A DNA stretch of 32,984 bases, from positions 1-32,984 of the forward strand of contig NZ_FCOL02000055.1 of NCBI RefSeq assembly GCF_001544515.1, written 5' to 3'. Positions 6,406 to 13,678 of this stretch are shown piece by piece. This DNA comes from Caballeronia terrestris. Lineage in GTDB: Bacteria > Pseudomonadota > Gammaproteobacteria > Burkholderiales > Burkholderiaceae. The position numbers and the translations under genes are program-made. A model generated the notes under the pieces. That model was given only the letters and a program-made list of their open reading frames with translations, searched no databases and was not told the DNA's origin. Position 1 is the stretch's first letter, and every line of letters begins with the position of its first letter.

Positions 6406-7023
6406 ATGACTAGACTGTTTTGCTATTGCCGCGTATCCACAGTCGAACAGACGACTGAGAATCAAATACAAGAAATCGAAGCAGCGGGATTCAACGTAGC
6501 AAAACAGAGAGTGGTTCAAGAAACCGTCTCGGGATCGGTACCGGCTATGGAGCGAAAAGGCTTCGCGAAGCTGGTGGACCGTCTCGAAGACCACGATGTG
6601 CTCATTGTTACGAAGCTCGACCGGCTTGGTCGCAACGCGATGGATGTTCGGGCGACCGTCGAACGTCTCTACGGTATCGGTGTTCGCGTTCACTGTCTGG
6701 CCCTTGGCGGGGTAGACCTCACAAGTCCTGCCGGAAAGATGACTATGGGCGTCATCAGCGCCGTCGCAGAGTTCGAGCGCGATCTCCTTATTGAACGGAC
6801 GCAAGCAGGTCTTCGGCGAGCGAAGTCGGAAGGCAAAGTGTTTGGGCGACCTTCGGCTTTGTCAGAAGCGCAACGCGCTGTCGTGGCCGAACGTCTCCAA
6901 GAGAAGGTGTCGGTTGCACAAATCGCGCGTGAGATGAGGACCAGCCGACAGACAATCATGAGAGTGCGGGATACGATGACTGTGTCAACAGTCGCGTCGT
7001 CCGAACGGCAGCATCAGTTGTGA
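6406..7023 (+). CDS. Serine resolvase (TniR/ParA-like)
   Basis: A 205-residue small serine recombinase that would resolve cointegrates or multimers at res. The catalytic Ser is residue 11 (YCRVST). Other marks are TENQIQEIEAAGF, the V-T-K-L-D-R-LGRN motif near 70, GKMTMGVISAVAEFERDLLI (E-R-T-x-A-G-L follows) and a C-terminal helix-turn-helix (SVAQIAREMRTSRQTIMRV). Length and order are normal for this family. The sequence is closer to the TniR/ParA branch (TTENQIQEIEAAGF type) than to Tn3 TnpR. The start is the ATG at 6406 after GAGGTG; an earlier in-frame ATG at 6304 would run through the res-like site. No tniABQ transposition genes accompany it in the window, so it may be an orphan or serve a larger element. 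Confidence 0.9.
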   Translation: MTRLFCYCRVSTVEQTTENQIQEIEAAGFNVAKQRVVQETVSGSVPAMERKGFAKLVDRLEDHDVLIVTKLDRLGRNAMDVRATVERLYGIGVRVHCLALGGVDLTSPAGKMTMGVISAVAEFERDLLIERTQAGLRRAKSEGKVFGRPSALSEAQRAVVAERLQEKVSVAQIAREMRTSRQTIMRVRDTMTVSTVASSERQHQL

Positions 7024-7029
7024 TCGCCA

Positions 7030-7425
7030 GTGGTGTTGACGACTGCGGCCTGCAACGGTAGCCGCCGATTGTCACCATCAATGGTGCTCTACTGTGGCCT
7101 GCAATGGGAGTGACCGATTGTCACCATCAATGGTGTAGACGAGTGCGACCACGAATGGTGCTGCCGACCGTAACCACCAATGATACCGCCGACTGGTATC
7201 ACCGATGATGTCACCGACCGTAACCACCGATGATGCCGCCGTCTGGTACTACCGATGATGCTGCCGACTGGTACCACCGATGATGCTGCCGACTGGTACC
7301 ACCGATGATGTCACCGACCGTTACCATCGATGATGCCGCCGACTGGTACCACCGATGATGTTACCGACCGTTACCATCGATGATGTCGCCGACCGTTACC
7401 ACCGATGATGTCACCGACCGTTACC
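7030..7425 (+). repeat. 25-bp tandem repeat array (12 in-phase units plus decayed copies)
   Basis: Twelve consecutive 25-bp units run without a gap from 7126 to 7425. Their consensus is ACCGATGATGYYRCCGAC followed by YGKTACC. The last nine are closely alike; the first three are more diverged, and before 7126 are two decayed double units (7030-7125) sharing GATTGTCACCATCAATGGTG. As 25 is not a multiple of three it is not a protein repeat, and there are no unique spacers, so it is not CRISPR. It lies between the resolvase and the ADP-ribosylglycohydrolase gene. Related decayed sequence occurs at 5677-5725 and 8572-8594. Confidence 0.9.
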
Positions 7426-7453
7426 AACTTAGCGGCTAGACGCTGCGACGGAG

Positions 7454-8557
7454 ATGTTTATGGTGAGAGAAGAAGGCATGGTGCAAGGTGCTGGTTTCAT
7501 GTCGTTTCAAGGCTGCGACGACCGGCGCGTGGGCGGTCTCGTTGGACTGCTGGTCGGCGACGCTCTGGGCGTGCCGTATGAATTTCACAGTCCAGATGCG
7601 ATTCCCGCGCGTGATCTCATCGAGATGACGCCGCCGCTCAGTTTTAGCCGCGCACATCCCGGCGTTCCAAGTGAAACGTGGTCAGACGATGGCGCACAAG
7701 CTTTGGCGTTGCTCGCAAGCCTTCAAGAATGTGGCCGATTCTCACTTGTCGATTTCGCCGATAGGCTTCTACGGTGGGAGGATGACGGCTACATGGCCGT
7801 AGACGGGCATGTCTTCGACATCGGTATCCAAACTGCCGATGCACTCGCCCGACTTCGCGATGGTGTTCCTGTCCGAGAGTCAGGCGGTGCCGATGAGTGG
7901 GACAACGGGAACGGATCATTGATGCGTGTGCTTCCCCTTGCGCTCTGGCATCAAGGTTCCGACGAAGAACTGGTCCGTGCTGCGCATCTAAGTTCAACGC
8001 CGACCCATCGTCATCCGCGTTCGCAGGTTGCTTGTGCGCTCTACTGTCTTGTAGCGCGCGGCTATCTGACGGGCGAGAGCGATCCTTGGTCGATGGCAGA
8101 TGAGCGTCTACACGCCATCTATGAAGGGTGGCCGAACGCGGAAGAACGCAAGCCTTTCACGACTGAGATTGAGACGGTCCGGCGATTCGGCAAGTCGGAA
8201 CAGCCGCGTGGAACCGGGTACGTGGTTGACAGCCTTTTCTCCGCACGGTCGGCGCTGCGTGAACCGAGTTTCGAAGATGTCGCCAAGGCAGCGATCAGCT
8301 TAGGCAACGATACCGACACGACGGCTGCCGTCGCTTGTGGGCTGGCAGGAATCAAGTTCGGCATTGGTGGAATTCCGACGCGATGGCTGGAACAGTTGAG
8401 AGGTTTCAATCTCGCCGAACCGTTGATTGTTCGGCTAATGACCACTTCGGTCGGTTGCAGTGAAGCCGTTGACGAGTGGAGTGGGATCGGACCAGACGGA
8501 GTGCCGTGCGTTCTGATCGATTGGTCGGGGCCTCGCAAACAGCGTCGTCGCACCTGA
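7454..8557 (+). CDS. ADP-ribosylglycohydrolase family protein (DraG/ARH-like)
   Basis: The roughly 367-residue protein has the dimanganese hydrolase fold of DraG/ARH enzymes, which remove ADP-ribose from proteins or other acceptors. Visible motifs are GLLVGDALGVPYEF (31-44), W-S-D-D at 76-79 (the usual T-D-D metal site, with Ser for Thr), NGSLMRVLPLAL (153-164), and GNDTDTTAAVACGLAG (284-299), which supplies the second metal site. Acidic residues at both metal sites are present, so activity is likely. Starts at 7454, 7460, 7478 and 7499 are possible; GGAG at 7450-7453 fits 7460 best. No partner ADP-ribosyltransferase is visible nearby. In an island it could reverse a toxin's or phage's modification, but this is inference. 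Confidence 0.85.
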   Translation: MFMVREEGMVQGAGFMSFQGCDDRRVGGLVGLLVGDALGVPYEFHSPDAIPARDLIEMTPPLSFSRAHPGVPSETWSDDGAQALALLASLQECGRFSLVDFADRLLRWEDDGYMAVDGHVFDIGIQTADALARLRDGVPVRESGGADEWDNGNGSLMRVLPLALWHQGSDEELVRAAHLSSTPTHRHPRSQVACALYCLVARGYLTGESDPWSMADERLHAIYEGWPNAEERKPFTTEIETVRRFGKSEQPRGTGYVVDSLFSARSALREPSFEDVAKAAISLGNDTDTTAAVACGLAGIKFGIGGIPTRWLEQLRGFNLAEPLIVRLMTTSVGCSEAVDEWSGIGPDGVPCVLIDWSGPRKQRRRT

Positions 8558-8921
8558 CACGTCCTGACCGGACAATGATGCTTCGACTGTTACCGCCGAC
8601 GTTGCTGCTGATTAGGGCCGTGTGGGGGGCGCCTACGCGCGTGTTCCCGTGGAGCAGGTTTCTCTGGACCATGGTAGAGACTAAAAAGCGGGCCGTTCAG
8701 ACGGCGTGATGAAGCGCGAGTCGTCGCATCCTCACAGAACGTATGCGAATGCTGGGCCGCCTGACCGCTAGCAACAAATGACGGCGAGTGAAGCGGTACT
8801 ACTCCGCAAAAATACAACTTAGTGGAGATTTGAAATGGCTAAACCGAAACCCGATTTGGGGTACGGCACTTCACGATCCGCGCCCGCCCTCATCATGGTG
8901 AATATGACCCGCCCCTGTTTG
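8558..8921. other. Stretch without a supported gene
   Basis: At 8572-8594 there is one decayed relative of the 25-bp repeat (AATGATGCTTCGACTGTTACC). A 43-codon frame starts at 8835 behind GGAG (MAKPKPDLGYGT) but runs over the 3' end of the next gene and has no family-like pattern. Otherwise nothing is seen. Confidence 0.4.
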
Positions 8922-9278
8922 TCAATGCCCGGAGCGTGTCCAGTGGGTTCCATTGTTAAAGATTAATAGATTGCATGCTGCATCGGGTTCGGTGGACCCC
9001 CAGGCGGGAATCTGATAAGTGTTGGGATTGTGCAGGTCCTCAGAGCCTCTAGCCTCGGTCCCTACTTCGTTATGGAACAGGTAACTGTTTTCGCCTGCGA
9101 GGCGTATAACCCAGGCCGCCCCTACATCGTGATTCTGGCAGGGAGGATAGGTACAAGTGTATCTGCCTGTGATGTCGCAATGGCCTTGCCCATGCGCACG
9201 GTCCATTGTCATGGCGAATCCCGATGCGACCACCACTGGCAGGACGATCCGCACCATCAATCGTTGTTCGTCGCTCAT
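8922..9278 (-). CDS. Small exported four-cysteine protein, copy 1
   Basis: The 118-residue product has a hydrophobic export signal (IVLPVVVASGFAMTM, likely cleaved after AHGQ). The mature part of about 85 residues starts CDITGRYTC and ends CNLLIFNNGTHWTR. Four cysteines in the pattern C-x7-C-x4-C ... C are shared with the genes at 9300 and 9965, as are the aromatic N-x-T-x-W-x-R end. The G-x-[WY] near the start and the Arg on the last strand recall lipocalin-type barrels, but the protein is shorter than any usual lipocalin, so this is a weak idea. GGAG lies eight bases before the start. It is the last of three genes in one direction. Function unknown. Confidence 0.65.
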   Translation of the reverse strand: MSDEQRLMVRIVLPVVVASGFAMTMDRAHGQGHCDITGRYTCTYPPCQNHDVGAAWVIRLAGENSYLFHNEVGTEARGSEDLHNPNTYQIPAWGSTEPDAACNLLIFNNGTHWTRSGH

Positions 9279-9299
9279 CGCTAGATCTCCGGCGAATAC

Positions 9300-9659
9300 T
9301 CAATAGCGTGTCCAGTGGGTCCCGTTGCTAAAGATTAGTTCGTGGCATGCTTCATCGACAACGACGCTCAATTTTTCGTGGGGCTTCCACCAAGCCCAAT
9401 ACGTATTGGGCGTGACCGGATCCACGCCGCCGGTACCGGGCTCCTGCAAATCGTTCTCGAACGAGTAAGTTGTCGCGCTGAGGCGCTTAATTACGGCTGC
9501 GCCAGGGTTGTTATTCCCACACGGATTATAGGAACAAGTCCATCTGCCTGAGATGTCGCAATGGCTTGCCGGGGCCTGCCCGCGCGCACTGTCCATTGTC
9601 ATGGCGAATCCCGATGCAACCAACATCGCCAGGACCACCATCAATCGTTCGTTGTTCAT
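9300..9659 (-). CDS. Small exported four-cysteine protein, copy 2
   Basis: A 119-residue product from the ATG at 9659 (a GTG one codon earlier is also possible). The region from the ribosome binding site (GGAGATCTAG) through the signal peptide (VASGFAMTMD) is almost the same in DNA as in copy 1, showing a recent duplication, while the mature parts differ more. Mature start CDISGRWTCSYNPC and end CHELIFSNGTHWTR keep the four cysteines and the W-x-R end. A 21-bp gap separates it from copy 1, so the two are probably one transcript. Faster change of the mature part than of the signal peptide hints at diversifying selection or relaxed constraint. Confidence 0.65.
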   Translation of the reverse strand: MNNERLMVVLAMLVASGFAMTMDSARGQAPASHCDISGRWTCSYNPCGNNNPGAAVIKRLSATTYSFENDLQEPGTGGVDPVTPNTYWAWWKPHEKLSVVVDEACHELIFSNGTHWTRY

Positions 9660-9964
9660 CACTAGATCTCCGCGTGCGTGAAAGCGAGTAGTCAGCTTTG
9701 CCGGAAGTAACGCGCTTCTCTAGGATAGGCACCGCGCAGTCAAAGGCAAGCACTCACGCATGCCTAGTCTCACCAGAGCCGCTATGCCCTCAGACGCGGT
9801 GAACATCCGACCATGTCGTGCGTGCGTTGATCGACCATTATGAAGACACCGACGCCAAGACGAGGACCCGATTGTGGTCTGATCGCCGGGAACTTCGTCG
9901 CCGCCTGCAGCGGTGCCCGCTGTGGCCGACCGTAGCCAGGGTCAGCCAGTGGCGGACTGGTGCA
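9660..9964. other. Stretch without a supported gene
   Basis: About 300 bp between copies 2 and 3 of the four-cysteine family. A rightward frame from 9818 encodes an Arg-rich peptide without any family-like pattern and runs antisense into copy 3. Nothing else is seen apart from the ribosome binding site of copy 2. Confidence 0.4.
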
Positions 9965-10288
9965 CTAGTTGCGCAGCCAATATGTATGGTTGTCCCAGTT
10001 AATCTGCTTACAGTCCCCGGTCACATGCCCCACCAATTGGATATGTTTCTGGGGTTCTGTGAAGTTGACTACTGTTGACTCATCCTGCCACACGCCCTGG
10101 GAGCTTGCACCGTCCTCCCCAATGAACGTGATCGAATTGCCGGTCTGGCTGGCATGGTCGGTGCCGCCGGGTTTCTTACAATCGCCGCCACAGGTCCAGG
10201 GACCGGTGAGATCGCACCGCGCTTCGGCGGCCCCGGTCTTCATAATGAAGACCAACGCAACCAAAAGTGGAACTGCTACTGAACGCAT
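9965..10288 (-). CDS. Small exported four-cysteine protein, copy 3 (divergent)
   Basis: A 107-residue product from the ATG at 10288, chosen because GGGGGTGG lies five bases upstream and it gives a clean signal peptide (MRSVAVPLLVALVFIMKTGA, then AEA). The mature part starts CDLTGPWTCGGDC and ends CKQINWDNHTYWLRN. The spacing C-x7-C-x3-C ... C and the last 14 residues line up with copies 1 and 2 without a gap, though other residues differ. It is thus an older family member. A middle segment rich in Gly/Ser/Thr (HASQTGNSITFIGEDGASSQ) looks like beta strands and turns. Function unknown. Confidence 0.65.
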   Translation of the reverse strand: MRSVAVPLLVALVFIMKTGAAEARCDLTGPWTCGGDCKKPGGTDHASQTGNSITFIGEDGASSQGVWQDESTVVNFTEPQKHIQLVGHVTGDCKQINWDNHTYWLRN

Positions 10289-10547
10289 TTTCCACCCCCA
10301 TTTCTTGTTGCACACTGCGTTTCATAGTAGTACAGCAAACTGAGCTATGTGTCATTTGAAAAGCAGACGGTTTGAAACTCGCCATGGGGAAAGTCATCAA
10401 TGGGGCGGCCCCGACCGTCGTAAACACAACGAGTGAACGAACGGAAGTAATGCTGGAAAGGACGGGATGCACCCGACAAACAGTGGCTTTTTTCTTTTAT
10501 GGGTTAGGAACGTACATGGTTCCGATGATCATGCGGAACATTTAGGG

Positions 10548-10577
10548 TTGGAAACGATGCTGTCGATTGACTATAAC
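10548..10577 (+). promoter_or_regulatory. Putative sigma-70 promoter
   Basis: TTGGAA (10548-10553) and TATAAC (10572-10577) are 18 bp apart, about 48 bp before the gene at 10625. The rest of 10316-10624 holds no gene I can support. Confidence 0.4.
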
Positions 10578-10624
10578 TTGACTCTGAGTACCGAGAATCC
10601 GAAAGAAGAAGTGGGGTACCTTTC

Positions 10625-11413
10625 ATGGGCCAATGGATTTCGCTCGCCGGATTTGCGAAGGTAGCTCCATACTTGGAGAATCCACTGGTTTTGGTCGGAT
10701 TCGTTCTGTTTCTATGTTTTTCGCTCTTTAGGTTTGCAGTTCCCAAGGAATATAGGAGGGCTAGCCCGAACGATCCGGTACAGGCCGGTCATGCCGCTAC
10801 CTTCCGCTTGACGCTGCTGCGATACGGATTCTTACTTGGGATCGCGATGATTGTCGCGGGTGTTGTTGACGATCTCTACAGACAACGACGAGTTGCTACT
10901 ACTCAGGAAACACCAAGGGCGACGGAGAAGGCACCGCCTAATTCAGGGTTGCCGCATCCTTACGAAACGTCAGCAACATCACCGTCAGCAACATCACCGT
11001 CAGCGACACCACCAGCTTCAGCAACGACACCCACGTCATCAACGCCACCGGCGTCAGCAGCATTGCCAGCTACACCGGAGTCAGCAGCGCAAGCGTCCGT
11101 CTCGGTTCCAATCGTCCTGAGTCGCCGCATTCGAAGCACCTCCTATGTATCCCATGCTGGTGACGATCCTTCGGATGGAAACGATGTTAAAGCGTGTGTC
11201 AGCGCAGAAGATGGCTGGATCATCAAAAATGGTTCTGGTCACGTTGTCATTGACTCAATCGCGAATGGCAGCTTGAGCCCGCCTGCGCAAGAAGAGACGC
11301 CAGATTATTACTGTGCGACCTTCCATATCATTCGGTCGGATAGGGGCCGTTCGGCGGGTCTAGAAGCGCATGTAGAAGCCGTGCAGACACGAATTCAGAA
11401 TGGAAGCAGTTGA
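10625..11413 (+). CDS. Two-helix inner-membrane protein with Pro/Ser/Thr linker and C-terminal domain
   Basis: The 262-residue protein has a first membrane helix at about 20-37 (NPLVLVGFVLFLCFSLF) and a second at about 66-83 (LRYGFLLGIAMIVAGVV). Between them is a basic stretch (PKEYRRASPNDP). A low-complexity linker rich in Ala, Thr, Ser and Pro follows (about 100-160, with SATSPSATSPSATPPASAT), then a C-terminal domain of about 95 residues with two Cys (KACVSAED and DYYCATFHI). The positive segment between the helices puts both ends in the periplasm, so the linker holds the last domain away from the membrane. GAAGAAG and GGGG lie upstream of the start. This kind of 'LVLVGFVLFL' membrane protein is common in islands; the function is unknown. 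Confidence 0.6.
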   Translation: MGQWISLAGFAKVAPYLENPLVLVGFVLFLCFSLFRFAVPKEYRRASPNDPVQAGHAATFRLTLLRYGFLLGIAMIVAGVVDDLYRQRRVATTQETPRATEKAPPNSGLPHPYETSATSPSATSPSATPPASATTPTSSTPPASAALPATPESAAQASVSVPIVLSRRIRSTSYVSHAGDDPSDGNDVKACVSAEDGWIIKNGSGHVVIDSIANGSLSPPAQEETPDYYCATFHIIRSDRGRSAGLEAHVEAVQTRIQNGSS

Positions 11414-11621
11414 ACAACAGCGCGCGCAGCCTAAGAACGTCTCTCCTGTATTCGGAACTACGCTTACCCTTGACCGGCGCGACCTGCGACTGCGATAGTC
11501 GGCGATCCATCTCCAATCGAGCCGGGGGTGCCAACGTCATGCAAAGAAGTCAGCATGGGCGGCGCGAACTGTTGAGTCGATACGGGTTAATCATAGGTTC
11601 GTGCGTTGTCCGGGTTGCGAC

Positions 11622-12515
11622 TCATATGTGGGGGATACAGGGTGTCCACCACGACTTACCCTTTCCGCCCAAGATGACCGTTACAGTGGGATATATGACC
11701 TTTCGATGTTCGGCTTGAACGCGCCAGAACCACTGAGGGCCGTGTCGGCGGGCTGCAAGCAGCATCACGGGGATGCCAAGGCATGCGGCGATGTGTGCAG
11801 TGGTTGTTGAAATCGTGACAATCCGATCAAGGTCTGCTATGTCTCTCAATGCTTCTGTCTGGTCTTCTGCATCCAAGACCTTCTCATCCACAAAGCGGAT
11901 GCGACCTCCGAATCTGGTACGCAAGGTTATAGATTCTTCGTCTGACAGATGACGTTGAAGCGACGTTAGCATCCGGTTGCCGTCATCGATGGCATGGAGA
12001 AGTTCGCAGATGGGTATACATTTCTCAACGGAAGTATCTCCGCCAATGTTCCTGCTGGCCCATACGATCCCAACCCGGTCATCATGATCAACCGGTTCAC
12101 TCTCAACAAATGATTGAATGGCCGAGAATGGGAGTTGCAGAAGTTCGCCGGTCAGCGCGTGTCTCAGTATGGCTAACGGCGATCTTGCTTTGCGGGATTT
12201 GGCTTCGTCATAGTGTTGGACGGTGTGAACCTCGAAAGCGTTTTCCTGTTTCAGGATCGAGCATATCTGTGGCGGCGCGAATACGGTAATGCACTTCTTG
12301 TCAGAGGCAGCGTACCGTTTCAACAATGAGGCCAGTAACAGTCCTTCGCCCCACCCGGGAAAACCCGGGAATCCGAGAAAGAACGGCCCGTCGAGCGAGC
12401 TGTTACCATCAGACCAAAGAATAGACTGGCTCAGTAGAGCAAGCCCGTGGTCGAGGTGCCCCATTGATAGCCGCCGAAATGCTTCCGCGTGACTGTTCAT
12501 GATAAACGGCTGCAT
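11622..12515 (-). CDS. Glycosyltransferase-like protein (GT9/heptosyltransferase-type fold)
   Basis: The 297-residue product starts at the ATG at 12515 behind AAGAAGG; a longer frame to 12698 lacks such a site. Residues 40-60 (FLGFPGFPGWGEGLLLASLL) resemble the N-terminal Gly-rich loop of TPR-linked and heptosyltransferase-like proteins (W-G-E-Q-G-x-G-D). Near residue 225 DLDRIVTISTTTAHIAACLG, then IPVMLLA, matches the donor-binding region of GT9 proteins (D-T-x-x-x-H-L-A-x-x-L-G-x-P-V). The C-terminus (HGPQWFWR) fits the usual D-W-R-W element. It is probably cytoplasmic and may modify a surface glycan, but no other glycan genes are close. It could be a degenerate homologue. Confidence 0.55.
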   Translation of the reverse strand: MQPFIMNSHAEAFRRLSMGHLDHGLALLSQSILWSDGNSSLDGPFFLGFPGFPGWGEGLLLASLLKRYAASDKKCITVFAPPQICSILKQENAFEVHTVQHYDEAKSRKARSPLAILRHALTGELLQLPFSAIQSFVESEPVDHDDRVGIVWASRNIGGDTSVEKCIPICELLHAIDDGNRMLTSLQRHLSDEESITLRTRFGGRIRFVDEKVLDAEDQTEALRDIADLDRIVTISTTTAHIAACLGIPVMLLAARRHGPQWFWRVQAEHRKVIYPTVTVILGGKGKSWWTPCIPHI

Positions 12516-12644
12516 GTGCCTTCTTGATCGACCTACGACAAGCAGACAGGCCACCATGCAATTCAGAAGCGGAGGCCAAGGTGTTTGTCGCCTCTCAAGA
12601 TGTGCTTGGATAGGCGGTCTGCCATATGATGTACCTTTCTCCCC

Positions 12645-13196
12645 ATGACTGCACACAATACAAGACTCTCTAGCACCGTGACCGTCGAACGGTATCAACG
12701 ACTAGAACAGAGTAACAACCGGCAAGCATTGGCCGAGTTCGTTCGGGAACGTTTTGACGAGCGTTACTTTCGCCCGATTGAATCGACCTCACGACAAGAC
12801 AAGCATGGTTTCATGATCATGGCCATCTGTTGCTTGATAATAGAAACACTTGAATCTTTCTATCAGGGAATGCCGGACACCAGAAAACTCTCATCTGCGA
12901 TGTTTCGGAGTTTCTTCGGGCGGGATACGACACTGGACGTTTTTGCTGGCGACAATGACTGGTTTTACAAGGACATCCGATGTGGCATCCTTCACCAAAG
13001 TGAAGCCCGCAATGGCTGGCGTATAGTGCGTCGCGGGAGACTGCTCGACAAGTCCAGAAAGTCCATCAACGCGACCAAATTCATCCGCGAACTTCGCACG
13101 ATTGTTGACACCTACGCCGAACAATTGGAAAAAGACGAGGAAATCTGGTTGAAATTCAAGAAGAAAATGAAGGCAGTGTGCAAAAATTGCGATTGA
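12645..13196 (+). CDS. Hypothetical protein with R-x4-H (HEPN-like) motif
   Basis: The 183-residue mostly helical protein has HGFMIMAICCLIIETLESFY (54-73), then FYKDIRCGILHQSE with R112-x4-H117, and a C-terminal helix (FIRELRTIVDTYAEQLEKDE). An R-x4-6-H motif at the start of a helix after a long helix is the catalytic mark of HEPN domains, many of which are toxin or anti-phage RNases. The hydrophobic helix followed by this motif fits the HEPN four-helix plan. The assignment rests on the motif alone, and R-G-I-L-H-type segments also occur in non-catalytic relatives. No clear ribosome binding site precedes 12645; a GTG at 12678 is another possible start. No nucleotidyltransferase antitoxin lies beside it. 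It runs divergently from the glycosyltransferase-like gene. Confidence 0.6.
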   Translation: MTAHNTRLSSTVTVERYQRLEQSNNRQALAEFVRERFDERYFRPIESTSRQDKHGFMIMAICCLIIETLESFYQGMPDTRKLSSAMFRSFFGRDTTLDVFAGDNDWFYKDIRCGILHQSEARNGWRIVRRGRLLDKSRKSINATKFIRELRTIVDTYAEQLEKDEEIWLKFKKKMKAVCKNCD

Positions 13197-13258
13197 TTAC
13201 GGGCTTTGGCGCGAGTATGCACGGGTGACAACCGGGCCTCTCCGCTGTTAACATGGTT

Positions 13259-13278
13259 TTCCGTCGAATGAGACGGAA
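13259..13278. repeat. Short perfect hairpin in the island end
   Basis: TTCCGTC and GACGGAA form a 7-bp stem around a 6-nt loop between the last island gene and the border at 13,373. There is no clear T-run on the plus strand; role unknown. Confidence 0.35.
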
Positions 13279-13368
13279 GGTGCGTCCGAATTTTTGTGCT
13301 GGTTTTGTCTCTTGATTCCCAAATGAGCCTCTAAGCATCTGATAACAATGCGAACTTTGACCTAATCG

Positions 13369-13473
13369 TTACAACGGATAGTTTTCGGCGGCAATCCCCG
13401 CCTTGGTCAGTGCATTGAAAAGAGTGGACTTGCCGACGTTAGGCAAGCCGACGATGCCGCATTGGAGGCTCAT
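13369..13473 (-). pseudogene. ychF: ychF, first 33 codons, cut by the island
   Basis: YchF (Obg-like ATPase, ribosome-associated) is normally about 364 residues. Here only MSLQCGIVGLPNVGKSTLFN, then ALTKAGIAAENYP, remains, including the whole P-loop GLPNVGKST (G1 box). The next codon should be TTC (Phe) followed by C-T-I-E-P-N; the sequence instead reads TTG TAA into low-GC DNA. The true gene therefore ends at about 13,374, and the rest must lie beyond the island, left of the window, or be lost. The fragment cannot act as an ATPase. Whether the distal part still has a start elsewhere cannot be seen. Confidence 0.9.
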
Positions 13474-13666
13474 GGAATCCTTCGAACTGGTGAAACGGCG
13501 CGGGCCGCGTGAGTTTCGCTGATCGCGCGTGCGGATCCGGGATCCGGGGCAAAAAGCCGCAGCGGACCGCGCGCAACGGGTGGCCACGTCGAGCGGCCAG
13601 GCAAACCGCTATTGTAACGCCGCGTCACGCCGGCAATCCGGCCCCGATCGCGCCAAACCCCGCAGC

Positions 13667-13672
13667 TATAAT
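13667..13672 (+). promoter_or_regulatory. -10 box for a probable leaderless transcript
   Basis: A perfect TATAAT ends seven bases before the ATG at 13679, so transcription would begin at or next to the start codon. No Shine-Dalgarno sequence is present. The -35 region is poor. Confidence 0.5.
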
Positions 13673-13678
13673 GCCCGG

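Larger units (their letters stand above)
1..13373. mobile_element. Genomic island, right-hand part
   Basis: The stretch left of the broken ychF gene is lower in GC than the rest. It carries an IS630-like fragment, a serine resolvase with a res-like site, a lysozyme relic, several frameshifted small genes, tandem duplications and mostly unknown genes. It ends where ychF homology stops, after the TT of what should be codon 34 (about 13,373). Read leftward from that border the foreign DNA begins with TGT, the end used by Tn7/Tn5053-type elements, but three bases are weak evidence. No integrase, tniABQ or tnsABC genes are in view, so the mechanism of entry is unknown. The left end is outside the window. 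Confidence 0.65.

Noticed and set aside
7089..7277. 62-codon minus-strand frame across the repeat array
   Set aside because: A 25-bp period shifts the frame each unit, so the repeat cannot be a coding repeat; the frame is open by chance.
7126..7425. CRISPR array
   Set aside because: The 25-bp units are contiguous with no unique spacers between them, and no cas genes are seen.
8835..8966. 43-codon frame with a GGAG ribosome binding site
   Set aside because: It overlaps the 3' end of the exported-protein gene on the other strand and shows no coherent protein pattern; kept only as a note in the gap entry.
11410..11718. 102-codon plus-strand frame after the two-helix membrane protein
   Set aside because: Low-quality sequence that runs antisense into the glycosyltransferase-like gene, without a ribosome binding site.
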